NCBI RefSeq assembly: GCF_040802235.1
Contig: NC_133172.1
Span: forward strand, 63,929,613-63,993,612
Direction of reading: 5' to 3'
Length of the DNA stretch: 64,000 nucleotides
DNA from: Manis javanica
Taxonomy: Eukaryota; Chordata; Mammalia; Pholidota; Manidae
The position numbers and the translations under genes were made by a program. Under the pieces are notes generated by a model that saw only the letters and a list, made by a program, of their open reading frames with translations, had not been told where the DNA came from and did no database searches. Positions within the stretch are counted from its first letter, which is position 1. Each line of letters begins with the position of its first letter. Shown here piece after piece: positions 11,801 to 23,405 of this stretch.

Positions 11801-14800
11801 AGCCGCTGCTCAGGAGAAGCATGGCAGAGATTGGCCACAGTGCAGTGCCAGCCACCCAGTTCTGGGCACCACCACCCAAAACCAGGCCCCAGTCATCCTA
11901 CCAGGTGGAACCCACGTGTCATCAGAGGCTGAGCTGCACATTAGCTACAGGCTACCAGCCAGCCTCCAGCGTGAGGTGGGTGAGGCCGGCAATGGTGGGC
12001 ACCCCTCCACTGGGCCCGGCTGCCTCAGCCTCCAAGGGCCTGAAGTGTCATGTGTGGGCAGGTGGCACCCCGAGAGAGCTGAGCCACACACAGGGTCGGG
12101 AGGCGCACGGGAAAGGTCGTGGAGGTGCAGGAAGCCCGAGGATTTCATTACCTCTGTGCAGAAGGTGGCACTTTGCTACATGTGAAGGCATGAGGCCTCA
12201 CAGTGTCCAGGCCGTCGGCTGCGGGCAGCCAGCAGGCGCTGTCCCTGGGTGGCGTGTGTCCGGGAGGCACTGCCCACAGTGGGCCTCTCCCTGCTGGGGG
12301 AGCCAGGCTGCTGTCCGGCCCTCGCGCTTTCACCCCGCAGGCTCTCCTAGCCTGGGGCTCTGAGGCCGTGTGAACCCTGCCCCCTGCCTCAGAGCATGGC
12401 GGTGGTTCCATCCCACATTTTTTTCTTTTCAAATTTATTTTAAAATGTTAGTGTCTGCTCTGGGGTCTTGGGACATCTGGACTTGCCTTGTCCCTTGACT
12501 CCTCTCAGATACTGCCTGACGTGGGCAGGGTGCCTTCGGGCTCACAGGGTTCCTGCTTCCACTGCGCACGCGGCTCTGTCCCCGCGTCGCTCAGTAGCCA
12601 TGCCATGTACATAATGGCACTCACACGCACCTGCCAGTGGGCTTGTGTACACAGCAGCCCCCCACGGGTCTGCCGCTGTGCTCCACATCCCGCACACCCT
12701 GTAGGCTGAGGCCCCCTCGGACTGAAACGGGCTCCAAGACGAAGGCGTGCTCTGGGTGAGGAGCATGGGACTCCGGGAAGCTCCTGGCCAGGCTCCCTGT
12801 GCCGGAACCGAGCATCTCGGCAGACATCCCAGAAAATGGAGCACAAGGCCTTGGAAGGGGTGTTCGGAGGCCCCGCCTCCCAGGGCGCCCTGCGCTGCGG
12901 CTTCCACCGCACCTGGTGCTGTCCTGCCCTGCCCAGCTGCCCTCCGGCTGCCCCCAGCTCTCTGCCCACTGCCCCCACTGCGCCTCAGCCCCGCCTGTGC
13001 TGCCCCTTCAGAGGTGTTCCGTGCACCAGGGGCCCCTTCCTCGAGGCCAGTGTGAACTGCTCTGTGTCCGTCTGGCCGGCAGATGCTGCCAGCTGTCATC
13101 ACCCTGGGGCTGCAGCCCAGCCTGCACCTGGCGCTCGGGTGTCCCGGCAGTGCGTAGCCACTTACCGGCTGACCACGGAGACCTGCTCCTTCAGTTCCCA
13201 GCCAGCCTGATACCCAGGTGGGCAGGGCCGCACCCCCTCCAGTTCCCGGCGGCCCAGCTTCCTCCATCTCCGCCTCCATCCTCACGTGGCCCGCCCACTG
13301 TCACATCTTCCTCTGCCTCCCTTGGAAGGACACGTGTGGCCGCCTCGTCTGCAGTCCCTTCACGCGGCGGCCGTCCGAGTCAGCCCAGGACTCTCCAGCC
13401 CCACCAGGTCGCGGTACCCGGCTCTCACCGCTCCTCTTCATCTGGCTGGGGGCGCCCAGTGAAGTGGACAGGCTGGGGCAGGGAAGGGCCTGGAGATGCC
13501 AAAGCGGGGTCGTCTGGCCAGAATGGCCGTGGGGGCGGCAGGTGGAGGCCCAGCCAGAGGCCTGTGGGGGGGGCAGTGTGGGCAGGAGCCCCAGGGGCTC
13601 TCACCCCAGCGTACACTGCAGTGCTGAGCTGCTGAGGGGTGCAGGTGCCATCAGACAGAGGCCCCACCCTCGTGGCCTGGGAATGGGCAGAGGGGGCAGG
13701 ACCAGGGGTGGGAGGTAGAGCCCAGGGTGGGGCAGTGATGCCTCCCTCCACTGGGTTTCCGGGTGCAGGGAAGCCCATGGGGGTGGGCACAGGAAGCCAC
13801 CTGAGGGACCTGAGCCCCAGCGTGGCCCCACCCTGGCAGCGGGAGCCCATGATGGCCTGGGCTGGCAGCCATTCAGGACACCCAGGGGGTGTGGCTGGAG
13901 GTTGGGAAGCCCGCACAGGCCGCGTGGCTGCCCAGTGTGGAGGGGACCAGGCAGAACCAGGGCTGCCCAGGGGGGATGGGAGGGGCTTCGTGGGCCTCAC
14001 GGGCTTTAGGAAAGGCGGCACGCGGCCTCCCCGGCAGCCTCTCCCGCTCCACGCCTGCCTGCTGCCTGCCGAGCCAGGCTATCCCGGGAGCGCCACACAC
14101 CTTCCCAGAGCCTCTCATTGCTTCTGCTTCCTGTGGGTGCAGGGGAGCTTGCCACACGCAGCCCATGCCCACAGGGCCAGGCCTTTGTGCAAAACCGTGG
14201 ACAGACCGCAGCCGTTCGAGCACACCCATCATCTCGTTTAACCAAAGAGCGGCCTGCGCGGCAGGTGGAGAGGAGCTGCAAGGTGTGGGTGCGCCTCCCC
14301 AGGCGGAGGGTGTGATGTGTGAGGAAAGGTCGGTGCTTTATTCCAGCTGGTAACTGCCTGCCGTGCGCATGGGGGAGCAGCCTGGCGCAGCCCCAGCACT
14401 CCTTCTGGGTAGGGTGGGGGCGTCCCCGCGTGCTCACTCAAGCCCACCCCACCCGCGCCCCAGACGCCCCAGGCTGGAGCCCAGACCCTGTGGCACCCTC
14501 TGTCCTGTAACCTCCTCATGCCAGGTGGTGCCTGGATGACCCTCCCGGTGCCCAGGACCCCCTGAGAAAGGTGTGAGTGGCCTCAGCTGGGGCGGCCCGC
14601 CTGGGCTGGTGTCCAGGAGGAGCAAGGTGGGAAGGCACAGTGGTCAGTGGGAAAGAGAAGGGAGTCCCCCCCCATCAGAGACCTTGTGTGACTCCATGCG
14701 CTGCCCACCAGGGCCCTCTGTGGCCAGGCCCCGCTGGACACTGAAGGCCAGTTCTGTGTGTGTGCTCCTTTGCATGGGCTGAAAACAGCAAAAGGGATGC

Positions 14801-17800
14801 CTGCCTGGGTGGTGGTGGCACCAGCCTCCCACCAGCACACCTCCAAGCCCTGGTTTTTGCAGTGGCCCCCCATCTGTCCACTGGGGTGCTGCTGGCCACA
14901 TAGGGACACAGCCAGAGGGGCTCTTCCAGTGTCAGTCCCACGGGCTGAGCGCACAGCCATCAAACTTTGTGCTCGCTGCCTTGTCCCCAAAAGCCCCCCC
15001 CACCGCCGCCGGACCAGAAGCACCCAGCATGGGGGTGCTGCACTCACCCAGAGCACGCCAGGCCGCGGGTGCTGGACTCACCAGAGCCCTGTCCCCAGGT
15101 GACACAGCTGTGTTCAAGGATGGCAGTTACTGGATCCGGGGCCGCACGTCGGTGGATATCATCAAGAGCGGCGGCTACAAGGTCAGCGCCCCGGAGGTGG
15201 AGCGGCTGCTGCTGGCCCACCCCAGCATCGCAGGTGAGGGCCGGGCACGGCGACCCGAGCCTCTCGGGCAGACAGGGCCCCCGGGACGTGTCTCCCTCTG
15301 ATAGATTGTAGGCAGCACGGACACCAGGTGACCCCGCATCAGGGCGCCACACAGCTGGGCCTTGCCCGCCCCGCCCCGCACCCCAGTGAGTCCCTGCATG
15401 CCGCGGGCCGCAGCGCCGCCCCTGTGCTCAGGAGTGGCAGCATGCTGGGGGTGGCCATCCTGGCACTGCGCCTGCAGAGCTCCTGACAGGAGCACAGAGG
15501 CCCTGTGAGTGCTGCGGGCTGCAGCTGCCAGTCCAAGAAGCAGGGCCACCCCGATCTGCTGCTCTCGGGCCACGGGCTCTGAGGACCTCGGGTCAGCACA
15601 GGCGGCTCCCCTGGGGCCAGGCCTGGCTGTTTGCCAGGATGCCCCGTGGCCTGTCTGGGGGAGCCTGCAGGCCTGGAGGTGGAGCCTTCTGGGCTTTTTG
15701 CCACCACCACCCCTGCCACCTTACCAGCGACTCTCCCCTGGCGCAGTGCAAGGGAGGGCAGGAGTGGTGGGGGGCCCGGCCCACTCCCTGGTCCCCTCCA
15801 GACACCATTTCTAGGACCGTGTGCTCCCGGGCCACCGAGCCAGGCTTCTCCCAGGACCTGCTGCAGGAACCCTGTGTCCCAGGCATGGCCCACGCATTCT
15901 ACTACCAATCAACGTGCAGTGGTCATTGTGCATTTTCAAGATGCCACACCTTGTTCTTCTGTCCACAGATGTGGCTGTGGTCGGTGTTCCAGACTTGACA
16001 TGGGGCCAGCGGGTTACTGCGGTCGTGGCCCTTCAAGAGGGACACTCACTGTCCCACCAGGAGCTCAAAGCATGGGCACGGTAAGGGCTGGGCAGGGGTA
16101 GTGGGGTCGGAGGAGGACAGCTAGAGGTCTGGGTCTTGCTGTCGTGATCTTGGGGGCTGAGTGCCTAGGCCATCAGCAGCATGGTGCTAACACGAGGCTG
16201 ACCCCCACTGGGAAGCTCTGGTGGCAGAGGGGCAGAGATGGCCCAGTCCTTACCCATCACCCAAGGCCGTGGACACTGAGAGGCAGACGGGGCCACCCTG
16301 CCTGCCAGAGGACACTGGCAGAAGCATGTGCTCCGGGGCGGGGTCCCCTGTCGTGAGCAGCTTGATCCTCTCCCAGGTCTAGAAAGACTCGTTGGCCAGG
16401 GCGCTGGGCTAGACAGTCTGCAGAGCTCCTTCCCACCTGCTCCTGGAAGGCCACACACACCTGCCATTGGCTGTGCCCGGCCCATGGGTGCTGGTTGCAG
16501 GGAGCTTGCACGTGCCCTTGGGGTGCTCACTGCCTGGGGCCGAGGTCAGGGGTCTCCCTGCATCTCCCTGCCTTGGCTGAACCCTAAGCCTCCCACGACC
16601 CACAGGCCCCTCCCTGTGCTCACAGCACCTGTTGGTCCATCCCAGGGCCAAGCCTGAATCCCCATCCTTGTCAAAGGCCAGATAGGACAGGAGGAGGCAT
16701 GGTGGATGCTGGTCCAGCACCCCGGCGAGCTCCGAAGGGAGGCCGTTAGTAACAGCTCCAAAGTCTTGATCTCAAACCCAGGAATGTTCTCCCTCCAACT
16801 CCACTCTGACTCGCCTCCTCCTAGAGCTGGAAATATTTTTGGCCCATCTAACATGATTTCACAAACAGCAGGAACCCTTGTTACACGGGGCAGCACAGCT
16901 GGGTGATCACCCTGGATTTTCGAATCACAGTCGGAGCTTAACAAAGGCAAGGCAGCTTCCATTTGCTGGCTGCTGCTTTGATTAAACAGTCACTATGTCA
17001 AAAAGAAGAAAATGCAAATCCTGTGCAAGAGCTTGTGCTGAGCTGTCTGCCAGGGAGTGTTCGGGCCACCTCCCCATCCCCTCTTAGCTGCCGGCCGTCC
17101 TCAGGCATGGGGCCCGTTGCCAGGTACTCCTCCTGCCCCATGTTGCGTGTCTGTCCCTCCTAAGTCCAGGCCAGGCTCCGGCCCAGGACCTGGCAGGGGC
17201 TGCGCTGACCGGTTTGGCCTGTGCCCCTGAGGTGGGTGCACTGTGTCCAGGCTTGGGGGCCCTGGTGCCAGGCTTCTTGGAGGGCAGGGCTCGGTGGCCT
17301 CCATGGGGCCTGCCCCAGATCGAGGCCAGCGTCCGGCCTTTGTGTCCTCCCCTCTGGCAGCCACTGGGCGGTGACGCGGGGCGACCCACCCCATGGAGGG
17401 GCGCCAGGGGCCTTCTCCTCCAGGCCAGGGCCTACTCTGGGGCTGAGAGGCCCCTGCACCCTGGGGCAGGGAGAGGGGCCTCGCCTGCCCTTCTTCCTGT
17501 ATCATGTTCACTACCATTTGGGGTCTTTCTTAAAGGTCTTAAATGTCTTCCTTTTGCTCCCATTTTTTTCCTCTCCCAAGATGTTTGCTTACATCCTCTG
17601 CTCCCCTCCTCCATGCCGTGCTCCCAGTGGGGGTCTGGGGGAAGCACAGTCCCAGCCAAGGGTGGCATGGCCTTGGAGCTGGGTAATGTCACCACATCCT
17701 CAGGTTCTGGGTCATGGACAACCCACACCACCCTTCCATGCCCCAAGATGCCAAGTTGAAATGGCCCACGTGGGCCTTGCGCAGCGGGGGAAGCCGAGGA

Positions 17801-19924
17801 ATGAGCCGCGGTGTTGGCCTCTGGTCGCTCTGGGTGCCTGACGGTCGTTGGCTGAGCACCCCGTCCAGCCTCCCCCCGCCAGCCCCCCTCTGAGGGAGGA
17901 GGTAACAGGAACTGAGTGCCGGAAGTAAGGCCTCCACCGTCCGTGAGGATTTTTCCATGTGAAGCTTGCTTTTAACAAACAGCTCGACTTTGCTGGACTC
18001 CTGTCCGACACCCCGCTCTGCCGTGGAGCTGCTCCAGGCGTCACGGGGCGGCTGCTCAGCTGGGCCCCTTTGGAGAACGAGGCGGCTCCTGAGGCCCTTA
18101 CCTCTGCAGGACCCGAGGGCAGAACCCCCTTCCCAAAAGGACCGCCTGTCAGAAATGGCAGCGCCCCGGCCCCGGCCCGCGTCCGTCACAGCCTTTCAGA
18201 TGGGTGTTCACCTTTCCGGCTCTTGCTCCCTGGCCAGGGTTACCAAACTGGGGTCTGTGACAGGCCACTCTGACGTGCCCGCCGCCCCACCCGCCTGCCG
18301 CTGCTCCGCGCTGGCCACGTCTGTTAGAGCCCCACACTGCACTCGATATTCTCGGTCACCTGTCTGAGTCCAGGAGGAAAATGGCCCGTGTCCCCGACCT
18401 GTGCCTCCCTCGGCCTGGCCGGCCCTGGCTCTGGATCCGCCTCATGTCCTGGGCGCAGGCCTCCTGGAGACGAACTCCGGAAGCGTCTTTGATTCTGCCT
18501 GCATTCCAGAAGGGCGCCTCCTCTGGATGTGAGACTCTAGACTGACGGGTTTTTCCTTGTGGAAAAACGGTGCTCCACTGCCTTCTCATGCACTGGGGGA
18601 GCGGCCCGGACTGTGCCCCCAGACTCACTCTGCCCTCCTCTCTGGGCCCTGGCCCAGCTTGGTGCTGGCACGGCCCGGGGGACATGTGAAGAGCCGCCGC
18701 CGATGATCACACCACCCAGACACCGTGGAGATGCCGTGTCGGCAGCCGGGCCGGGGCCTCAGGCGGCCTCGTCTAGAAGCAGGTGGGGTGTTGGGCTCTC
18801 GGGGGCTCGTCCTGCCAGTGTCAGGGCCACGGGGCCAGTCCTGAGGGTCGGTTCCAGCAAAGTCCAGGCCGGCCCCCAGTGAGCAGCTGGCCATTTCCAG
18901 CAGCTGCAGGGACCACAGGCAGTGGTGCCCTCCCCATCACAAGCCAGGAGCCTGCACCCTGAGTCCCTGTGTGGGAGCAGCGCTGTGCCCTTTGACCTGC
19001 GGCAGGCTGCAGATGGCTCAGCCGCCAGAGGTACCACTGCATTCAGCGTGGGATTGCTGGCACCCACTGCCTGAGGGCAGATTAGGTGTGTGTTCATTCA
19101 TGCACCCTGCTGCTGAGGCCAAGATTTGGGGTTTCTCTGCCACCCCCGCTTGCCAGCTCCATGCTACAGCACAGTTTCAACGGCCGAGGCCTCAGACGGG
19201 AGGCTGTGCACACTTCGGGGCCCTGGACAGATGCCGGGTGCCTGTGTCCTGTTCCTGCCTGCCTGTGTCACTCTACCTAGCCTGACGCTTGTCGGCAGCC
19301 CCGGAGGCCGGGAGCTGGTGTGTGCAGGGCAGGCGTGCTGCAGTCGTCTGGCCTTCCCCACCACTGCACGCGGCCTTCTGCATCCTGCCACTTCCTTGCT
19401 AAGGGACACGGCCCTTAATGCAGCGGTCCTGTGCTTGGAGGTGGCCTCGGGGGAGCCAGTGCCTGCAGCCTGGGGTGCGGTCTCCAGAGTGGAAGCTGGT
19501 GGCAGTGGAGCCCACCGTGGCCCTCACAGAATGCACTGCTGACTCAGCGCCCCTTGGGAGTGTGGGGTGCAGGGCGGCTCCTGGACCCGCAGACAAGAAC
19601 CTGGGTCAGGGCTCCACGGTGGGAGGAGCGCTCCACACTGTGGAGTGGGGCCATCTCTGGCCGAGGCCCAGAGCCCAGCCCCAAGTGGGTACAGCCGGGC
19701 TTCCTGCGCTGAGGTGTGCCCGTCCCTGCCGCTCACGCTGTACCTGTCCCTGCAGAGGCGTCATGGCCCCGTACGCCGTGCCTTCAGAGCTGCTGCTGGT
19801 GGAGACGATCCCGCGGAACCAGATGGGGAAGGTCAACAAGAAGGAACTCATCAGGCAGTTCTACCCGTGCAACCAGGGCACCCCAGGGCTGGGCGCCCAG
19901 GAGCCAGCATCGCCTTCCCACTAG
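2674..19924 (+). CDS. ACSF3: ACSF3, acyl-CoA synthetase family member 3 (last four coding exons)
   Basis: Coding segments are 2674-2800, 15099-15233, 15969-16080 and 19756-19924. The joins keep one frame (split codons G|GT, G|AT, CG|A) and all introns are GT-AG. The upstream exons lie outside the window. The family activates malonate and methylmalonate to their CoA esters with ATP in mitochondria, feeding mitochondrial fatty acid synthesis and clearing malonate. The visible part is the C-terminal third of an ANL adenylate-forming enzyme: the GWFKTGD motif ending the large domain, the hinge and A8 loop [15 protein letters not shown], and the A10 motif [11 protein letters not shown], whose Lys after Gly is the catalytic lysine for adenylation. 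The tail after RQFYPC runs about 16 residues further than I recall for human ACSF3. All motif residues are present, so it looks functional. Confidence 0.95.
4520..4960. promoter_or_regulatory. Candidate conserved enhancer in ACSF3 intron
   Basis: An AT-rich island within GC-rich intron. It has many homeodomain-type cores (GCGTTAATTATTTGGG near 4720, TTTAATTTCATTGTAATG near 4768, GGCCATTAGCGC near 4863, GCGTAATGAGC near 4883) and shows no repeat ancestry. The look is that of a developmental conserved noncoding element; the function is inferred only. Confidence 0.35.
9000..9950 (+). mobile_element. Possible ancient LTR-retroelement relic with gag-like coiled-coil frame
   Basis: A stretch with AATAAA at about 9300 is followed by a primer-site-like segment (TTGGCATAGTCGGCAGGG, about 9398-9416). 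After it comes an open frame (9535-9933) coding a charged, heptad-like stretch ([20 protein letters not shown]). This order of LTR end, primer site and gag suggests an old ERVL-type element. No second LTR was found and the family is not identified. Confidence 0.35.
11047..11279 (+). mobile_element. 5'-truncated LINE-1 3' end with 16-bp target site duplication
   Basis: The direct repeat AAAAATCATTGCTTAG lies at 11047-11062 and again at 11264-11279. Between them is a body of about 200 bp ending in an A-rich tail (CCTTAATAAAAATAAAA). That is the signature of target-primed insertion of a 5'-truncated LINE. The body is homologous to the antisense sequence at 62748-62960, which shows a repeat family. 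Confidence 0.8.
15099..15233 (+). CDS. ACSF3: ACSF3 exon ([21 protein letters not shown])
   Basis: Acceptor gtccccag and donor gtgagg. It begins with the last two bases of the Gly codon and supplies the Asp of the TGD motif. It then encodes [19 protein letters not shown], the hinge and A8 loop where adenylating enzymes rotate between half reactions, and ends in LLAHPSIA. Confidence 0.96.
15234..15968. other. ACSF3: ACSF3 intron
   Basis: GC-rich intron of about 0.7 kb between two clear ACSF3 exons. I see no repeat or gene in it. It ends in the polypyrimidine tract cttgttcttctgtccacag. Confidence 0.85.
15969..16080 (+). CDS. ACSF3: ACSF3 exon ([20 protein letters not shown])
   Basis: Acceptor tgtccacag and donor gtaagg. 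It encodes [16 protein letters not shown], the usual start of the small C-terminal domain of acyl-CoA synthetases, through [13 protein letters not shown], and ends two bases into an Arg codon. Confidence 0.96.
16081..19755. other. ACSF3: ACSF3 last intron
   Basis: A 3.7-kb intron, mostly unique GC-rich sequence. One AT-rich block at 16800-17030 looks regulatory. I see no further coding exon and no clear transposon in the rest. Confidence 0.8.
16800..17030. promoter_or_regulatory. Candidate enhancer with octamer and TCF-like sites
   Basis: The block contains GGAAATATTTTTGGCCC, CTTTGATTAAAC (a TCF/LEF-like core next to a TTAA core) and an exact octamer ATGCAAAT at 17012-17019. It is unique AT-rich sequence in a GC-rich intron. 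Enhancer activity is an inference. Confidence 0.35.
19756..19924 (+). CDS. ACSF3: ACSF3 last coding exon with stop
   Basis: Acceptor tgtccctgcag. It encodes [20 protein letters not shown] and then [12 protein letters not shown], holding the catalytic A10 lysine, and ends at TAG 19922-19924. The tail beyond QFYPC is low-complexity (Gly, Ala, Pro, Ser) and appears to be a species-specific extension. I found no canonical AATAAA within the next kilobase. AGTAAA at 20594 is a weak candidate, so the transcript end is not placed. Confidence 0.95.
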
Positions 19925-20499
19925 AAGGAATAGAGGTGGGCACGATGGGAATGGGGTCAGAGCAAGGCCTGTGCAGCCTGGGTTTGTCTCTGAATCACAG
20001 GCAACCCCGTATCCCCTCTGCCCTGTCCTCACAGTCACTGCACACCCACGCCGAGTCTCCTCTGCTCACCTCCCCCTCCTGAAGACCGCCGCCCTCTCTC
20101 TTCTGGGGCGCAGATCGGGGGCCATTCCTTAGGGAACCATCGAGGTGGGTGGCCAGACCCCAAGGTCATGCCAGCCGAGCACCTCTTGGGGCCTGTGACC
20201 TCCTTTGTGAAGATGCCCAAGGGCAGGAGAAGGGCTCAGTGGAAGTCACATGCTAGAAGATAGCTCCCGGTGGGCAAGGAGCAGGCAAATGTAAGTGGGC
20301 CAGGTGCCCACGTGCACTCATGTCTGTGGGTGTGCGCGCAGGCTTCTGGGCATGCCCTGCCTGCATGGGGACATGCAGCAGCAGGCCCAGCCTGTTTGCG
20401 GTCCCTCCTCACGGCAGTCTTGCCCCACCCTGGCCCTCTCCCCAGTGCCACTCTGCCACTCTCATCGGCTTGCGGCACACACCGCCCGTGACAGCCTGC

Positions 20500-20640
20500 T
20501 CGTACACACAGCCATGCAATCACTCTGTAATGGCTACAGGCCATTAAGCCATCAATCTGCTCATCCCAGCCTGCCAACCTTTCCGCATCACGCAGTAAAG
20601 CTATTAAGACAGCAGCATCCTTAATGCGTCGGGGACATGC
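20500..20640. promoter_or_regulatory. Short conserved-element-like block downstream of ACSF3
   Basis: Unique sequence with several TAAT/ATTA cores in a short span: GCAATCACTCTGTAATGGC, GGCCATTAAGCC, GCTATTAAGAC and CCTTAATGCG. This density stands out from the GC-rich flanks. The function is unknown. Confidence 0.3.
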
Positions 20641-21709
20641 CCGTCAGCACCTGCCTCGACGGGGAAGAGCCGAGTCTTAGAAGACGGTGACACACCGCCC
20701 CAGCCAGGTGGCTGCACAAGCACACATGCACATATGTGGACGTGGACATGCATGTACAGTGCACACCCCAGATGTATGGACACAGGGACATGGGCACATA
20801 TATAACTAACTGTACATACTAGGCACGCGTAAGTGTCCACAGATAATGCAGATCTGGGCTCTGAAGACTCCCTTCAGTGTCAGCTGCCTCTGGGCCCCCT
20901 GGTCAGTGACGGTTGGAGCAGGACCGGAGTGCTCAGGGCTGGCAGCAGCTGGCACAAGGCTTGAGCAGGACACCCCGTGCTCCCTAATCAGTACAGGGCA
21001 CCCCCAGCCTGCACGGGAGCCTGTATGTGGGCCCCCAGCCCCTCCCAGCCCCAGAACAGCCACGTGTACATGGGTTAAGAGCCCATTCAGGGCTCGCGTC
21101 AGCCTTAGGGCAGAGTAGCAGGTGGTAACACTGCCCTCCCGGCTCCAGCTTCCCAAGAACTACACTGTACATCCCAAATTTCACCCTGTCCCTCTGGGGA
21201 GCCGACCGCAGTCGGGACTGCGTGGGTGGCCACATCTGTGCATGGGAGTGAGTGTGCTGTGTGCCTTCCGGGCTGGCAGATCCATCAGAGCTTCCTGTTC
21301 AGCTTATCCTGGATTCGCAGTGTGAAGTCCACCCCCCCCCCCACCGCTGTTCCCGTGTGTCGCATTCGTGGGCAAAGCTGCCCTCCGTGTATGTCACCCC
21401 TTTGGCACCTGAGCAAGAGCTAATCCACAAAATACTCCCGGTTGTGGAATTGCAGGATTGTAGGCACTGGTCTCCAAGTTTCTAGATACGGCCCCGTTCT
21501 TCCGGAAGAGGCCGCGCCTGTGGCCTCCAGCAGGGGAGATGCCCGCCCGCACACTGGGCAGAATCCTCACCGCTGTTTCCATGACTACCAGCACCCTGGG
21601 GGTAATCTGCATGATTACTGGACATTGGGGGTTGCTGCTCCCTATTCGTGCTCTTTGCCCGTTTTCTGGACTCTCGGTGATTCTCCCGGATTCCATTTCG
21701 GTTGTGCGG

Positions 21710-22480
21710 TTCGCCTCTTACTTCATTTAATACCTGTTGATGTGTAGGATTTTAATATTTTATTCAGAGAGATTAATCTTTTTTATGGCTTGAAGTTTTC
21801 ATGTCTAAAAGCTCTTAAATACATTTCCCACTTGTTCTTCTAAAAAAATACAAAGCTTTGCTTTTCTCATTTCTCATTTCTCATTTGCTGGAAATTTATT
21901 TTCTCCTGTGGTGTGAAAAGCCCTAGTTTTCCTTTATGGAATAGTTTGTGTTCCCAGCATGGTTCTCGGACTCGGGTCTCTCCCAGCCGCACTGCACAGC
22001 CTCCCCCCATGCCCAAGCGTCAGGTGTGCTCCACGCTGACCCTTCCATCCCAACCCATCCACCTCTTTTCCAGGCTCTGCCGCTGGTTTCCTGTCTGATA
22101 TTTGTCAGGATGAGGCACCCACCCACATGTCCTTCTTGCGAGCAGTCTAGACTGATCTTGGCCCCTTGTTCTTATATCTGGATTTTAAGAGCAGCTTAAA
22201 AGTTCCTCTTCAGAAGCCTCATTGGAGTTTTTGTAGAGGTCATTCAATTTGTAGATTAATTAATCTGGTAAGATTTGACATCTTTACAAAACTGCTCTCT
22301 CCGGCCCATGAACGGTGGCCCCGCTCCGCATTTCTTCGGGCTTCGTGTTTTGCAGTTTTCTCTACAATAACCGTGCACGTCTTTGGAGAAGTTCAGCCCC
22401 AGGTACTTTACAGTCTTTGTTGGAAACTGAATGGAACTTTTTATTTCATTTTTTAGTTGATCGTTGAGATGATGTGTGTG
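21710..22480 (-). mobile_element. LINE-1 relic, antisense (ORF2 C-terminal part)
   Basis: The - strand frame at 22256-22492 encodes a degraded but recognisable ORF2 C-terminal stretch (KYLGLNFSKDVH, then GRREQFCKDV), matching the L1 pattern of YLGI..TKEV..LY followed by GRI.IVKM. The AT-rich flank to 21710 is similarly antisense L1. There is no intact ORF. Confidence 0.7.
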
Positions 22481-23059
22481 TCGGGGCTCCACCCTGCAGC
22501 GTGGCCGGGTCCCCTGGGTCTCCTGTGGGCCGTCAGCGCCGGCCCCATGCGTCTCCTCCTGCCCTGCTCAGCCTTCTGCTTCCCGTCCCCTCTTCCTCTT
22601 GGTGCTTCGCTGAACCTCCAGGCAGACGACAGCCAGGGGGAAGGCGGCGGCTGCCTGTCCTCTCAGGCAGCGGGATGGCTCCAGAGCTGCTGCCCAGATC
22701 CCCAGGGGAGCACAGGCGAACAGGCCAGCTTCGGACCAGCTCGTGTCACTGCCTCCGGTTGTTAAGATGTTCTGTGAATGAGTGCTAAATTGTACTGAAG
22801 TTTTTCTTTTCTTTTAAATCGACCGTCCTTTCCATCCTGAATCCGTTACTATGCAGTACTGACGGTTTTCTGATGTCACCACACACTCATGACCCGGCAT
22901 GAACCCTGCATGGTCAATGTGGCCGGGAAGGGGGTGCTGAATCATTCTCCATTTAATGTGATTACTGATCCAGCACATGGGTTTTACCTACAATTCCAAA
23001 ACCCAGAAAGCTGTGGAAACCAAAGCTGTTTGTTTTGTGTTTTGTATTTGATGTTTGTG

Positions 23060-23405
23060 GTAAACTCATTCGGCAGAGGCTGTGGACTAAGTATCTATGT
23101 CCCCACCAAAATGCCATGTGGAGATTTACCCCCGATGTGACGGTGCTGGGAGGCGATCGGGTCGTGAGCAGAGCCCCCGTGAGCAGGGCTCCCGCCTCAT
23201 CAGAGCTGCCGGGGCTCCCTCGCCCCTTCTCCAACGTGAGAGCACAAAGCGACGCTGCCTGTAAGCCAGGAGCCCCCACCACACGCCCAACGCGCTGGGG
23301 CCTGTGTCTCCGGCCCCCCGCCCCAGAGCTGTGAGCAGCCAGTGTTGTCGTTTATAAGCCCCATGGTGTTTTGCCAAGGCAGCCTGGACAGACTGAGGCA
23401 GCAGA
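23060..23405 (+). mobile_element. MaLR-type solo LTR (MST/MLT1-like)
   Basis: The sequence follows the ordered landmarks of MST/MLT1 LTRs: gtccccaccaaaatgccatg, 'gatgtgacggtgctgggagg', 'catcagagctgc', 'tccaacgtgagagcacaaag', 'gtaagccaggag', 'agctgtgagcagcc' and 'gtttataagcccc'. It is diverged and no internal region was seen. Confidence 0.65.

Larger units (their letters stand above)
2801..15098. other. ACSF3: ACSF3 intron of 12.3 kb
   Basis: A GC-rich intron with no further exon that I can support. It contains an AT-rich enhancer-like block (4520-4960), an old LTR-element relic (about 9000-9950) and a short L1 3' end with a target duplication (11047-11279). The remainder is unique GC-rich sequence whose many overlapping open frames on both strands are typical of GC-rich noncoding DNA. 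Confidence 0.8.

Noticed and set aside
12542..13635. Long overlapping frames on both strands in the large ACSF3 intron
   Set aside because: GC-rich sequence with no splice-site pattern, no domain and mutually overlapping frames.
20594..20599. AGTAAA as the ACSF3 polyadenylation signal
   Set aside because: A weak variant 670 bp after the stop inside an enhancer-like block, with no GT-rich element noticed. Left unassigned.
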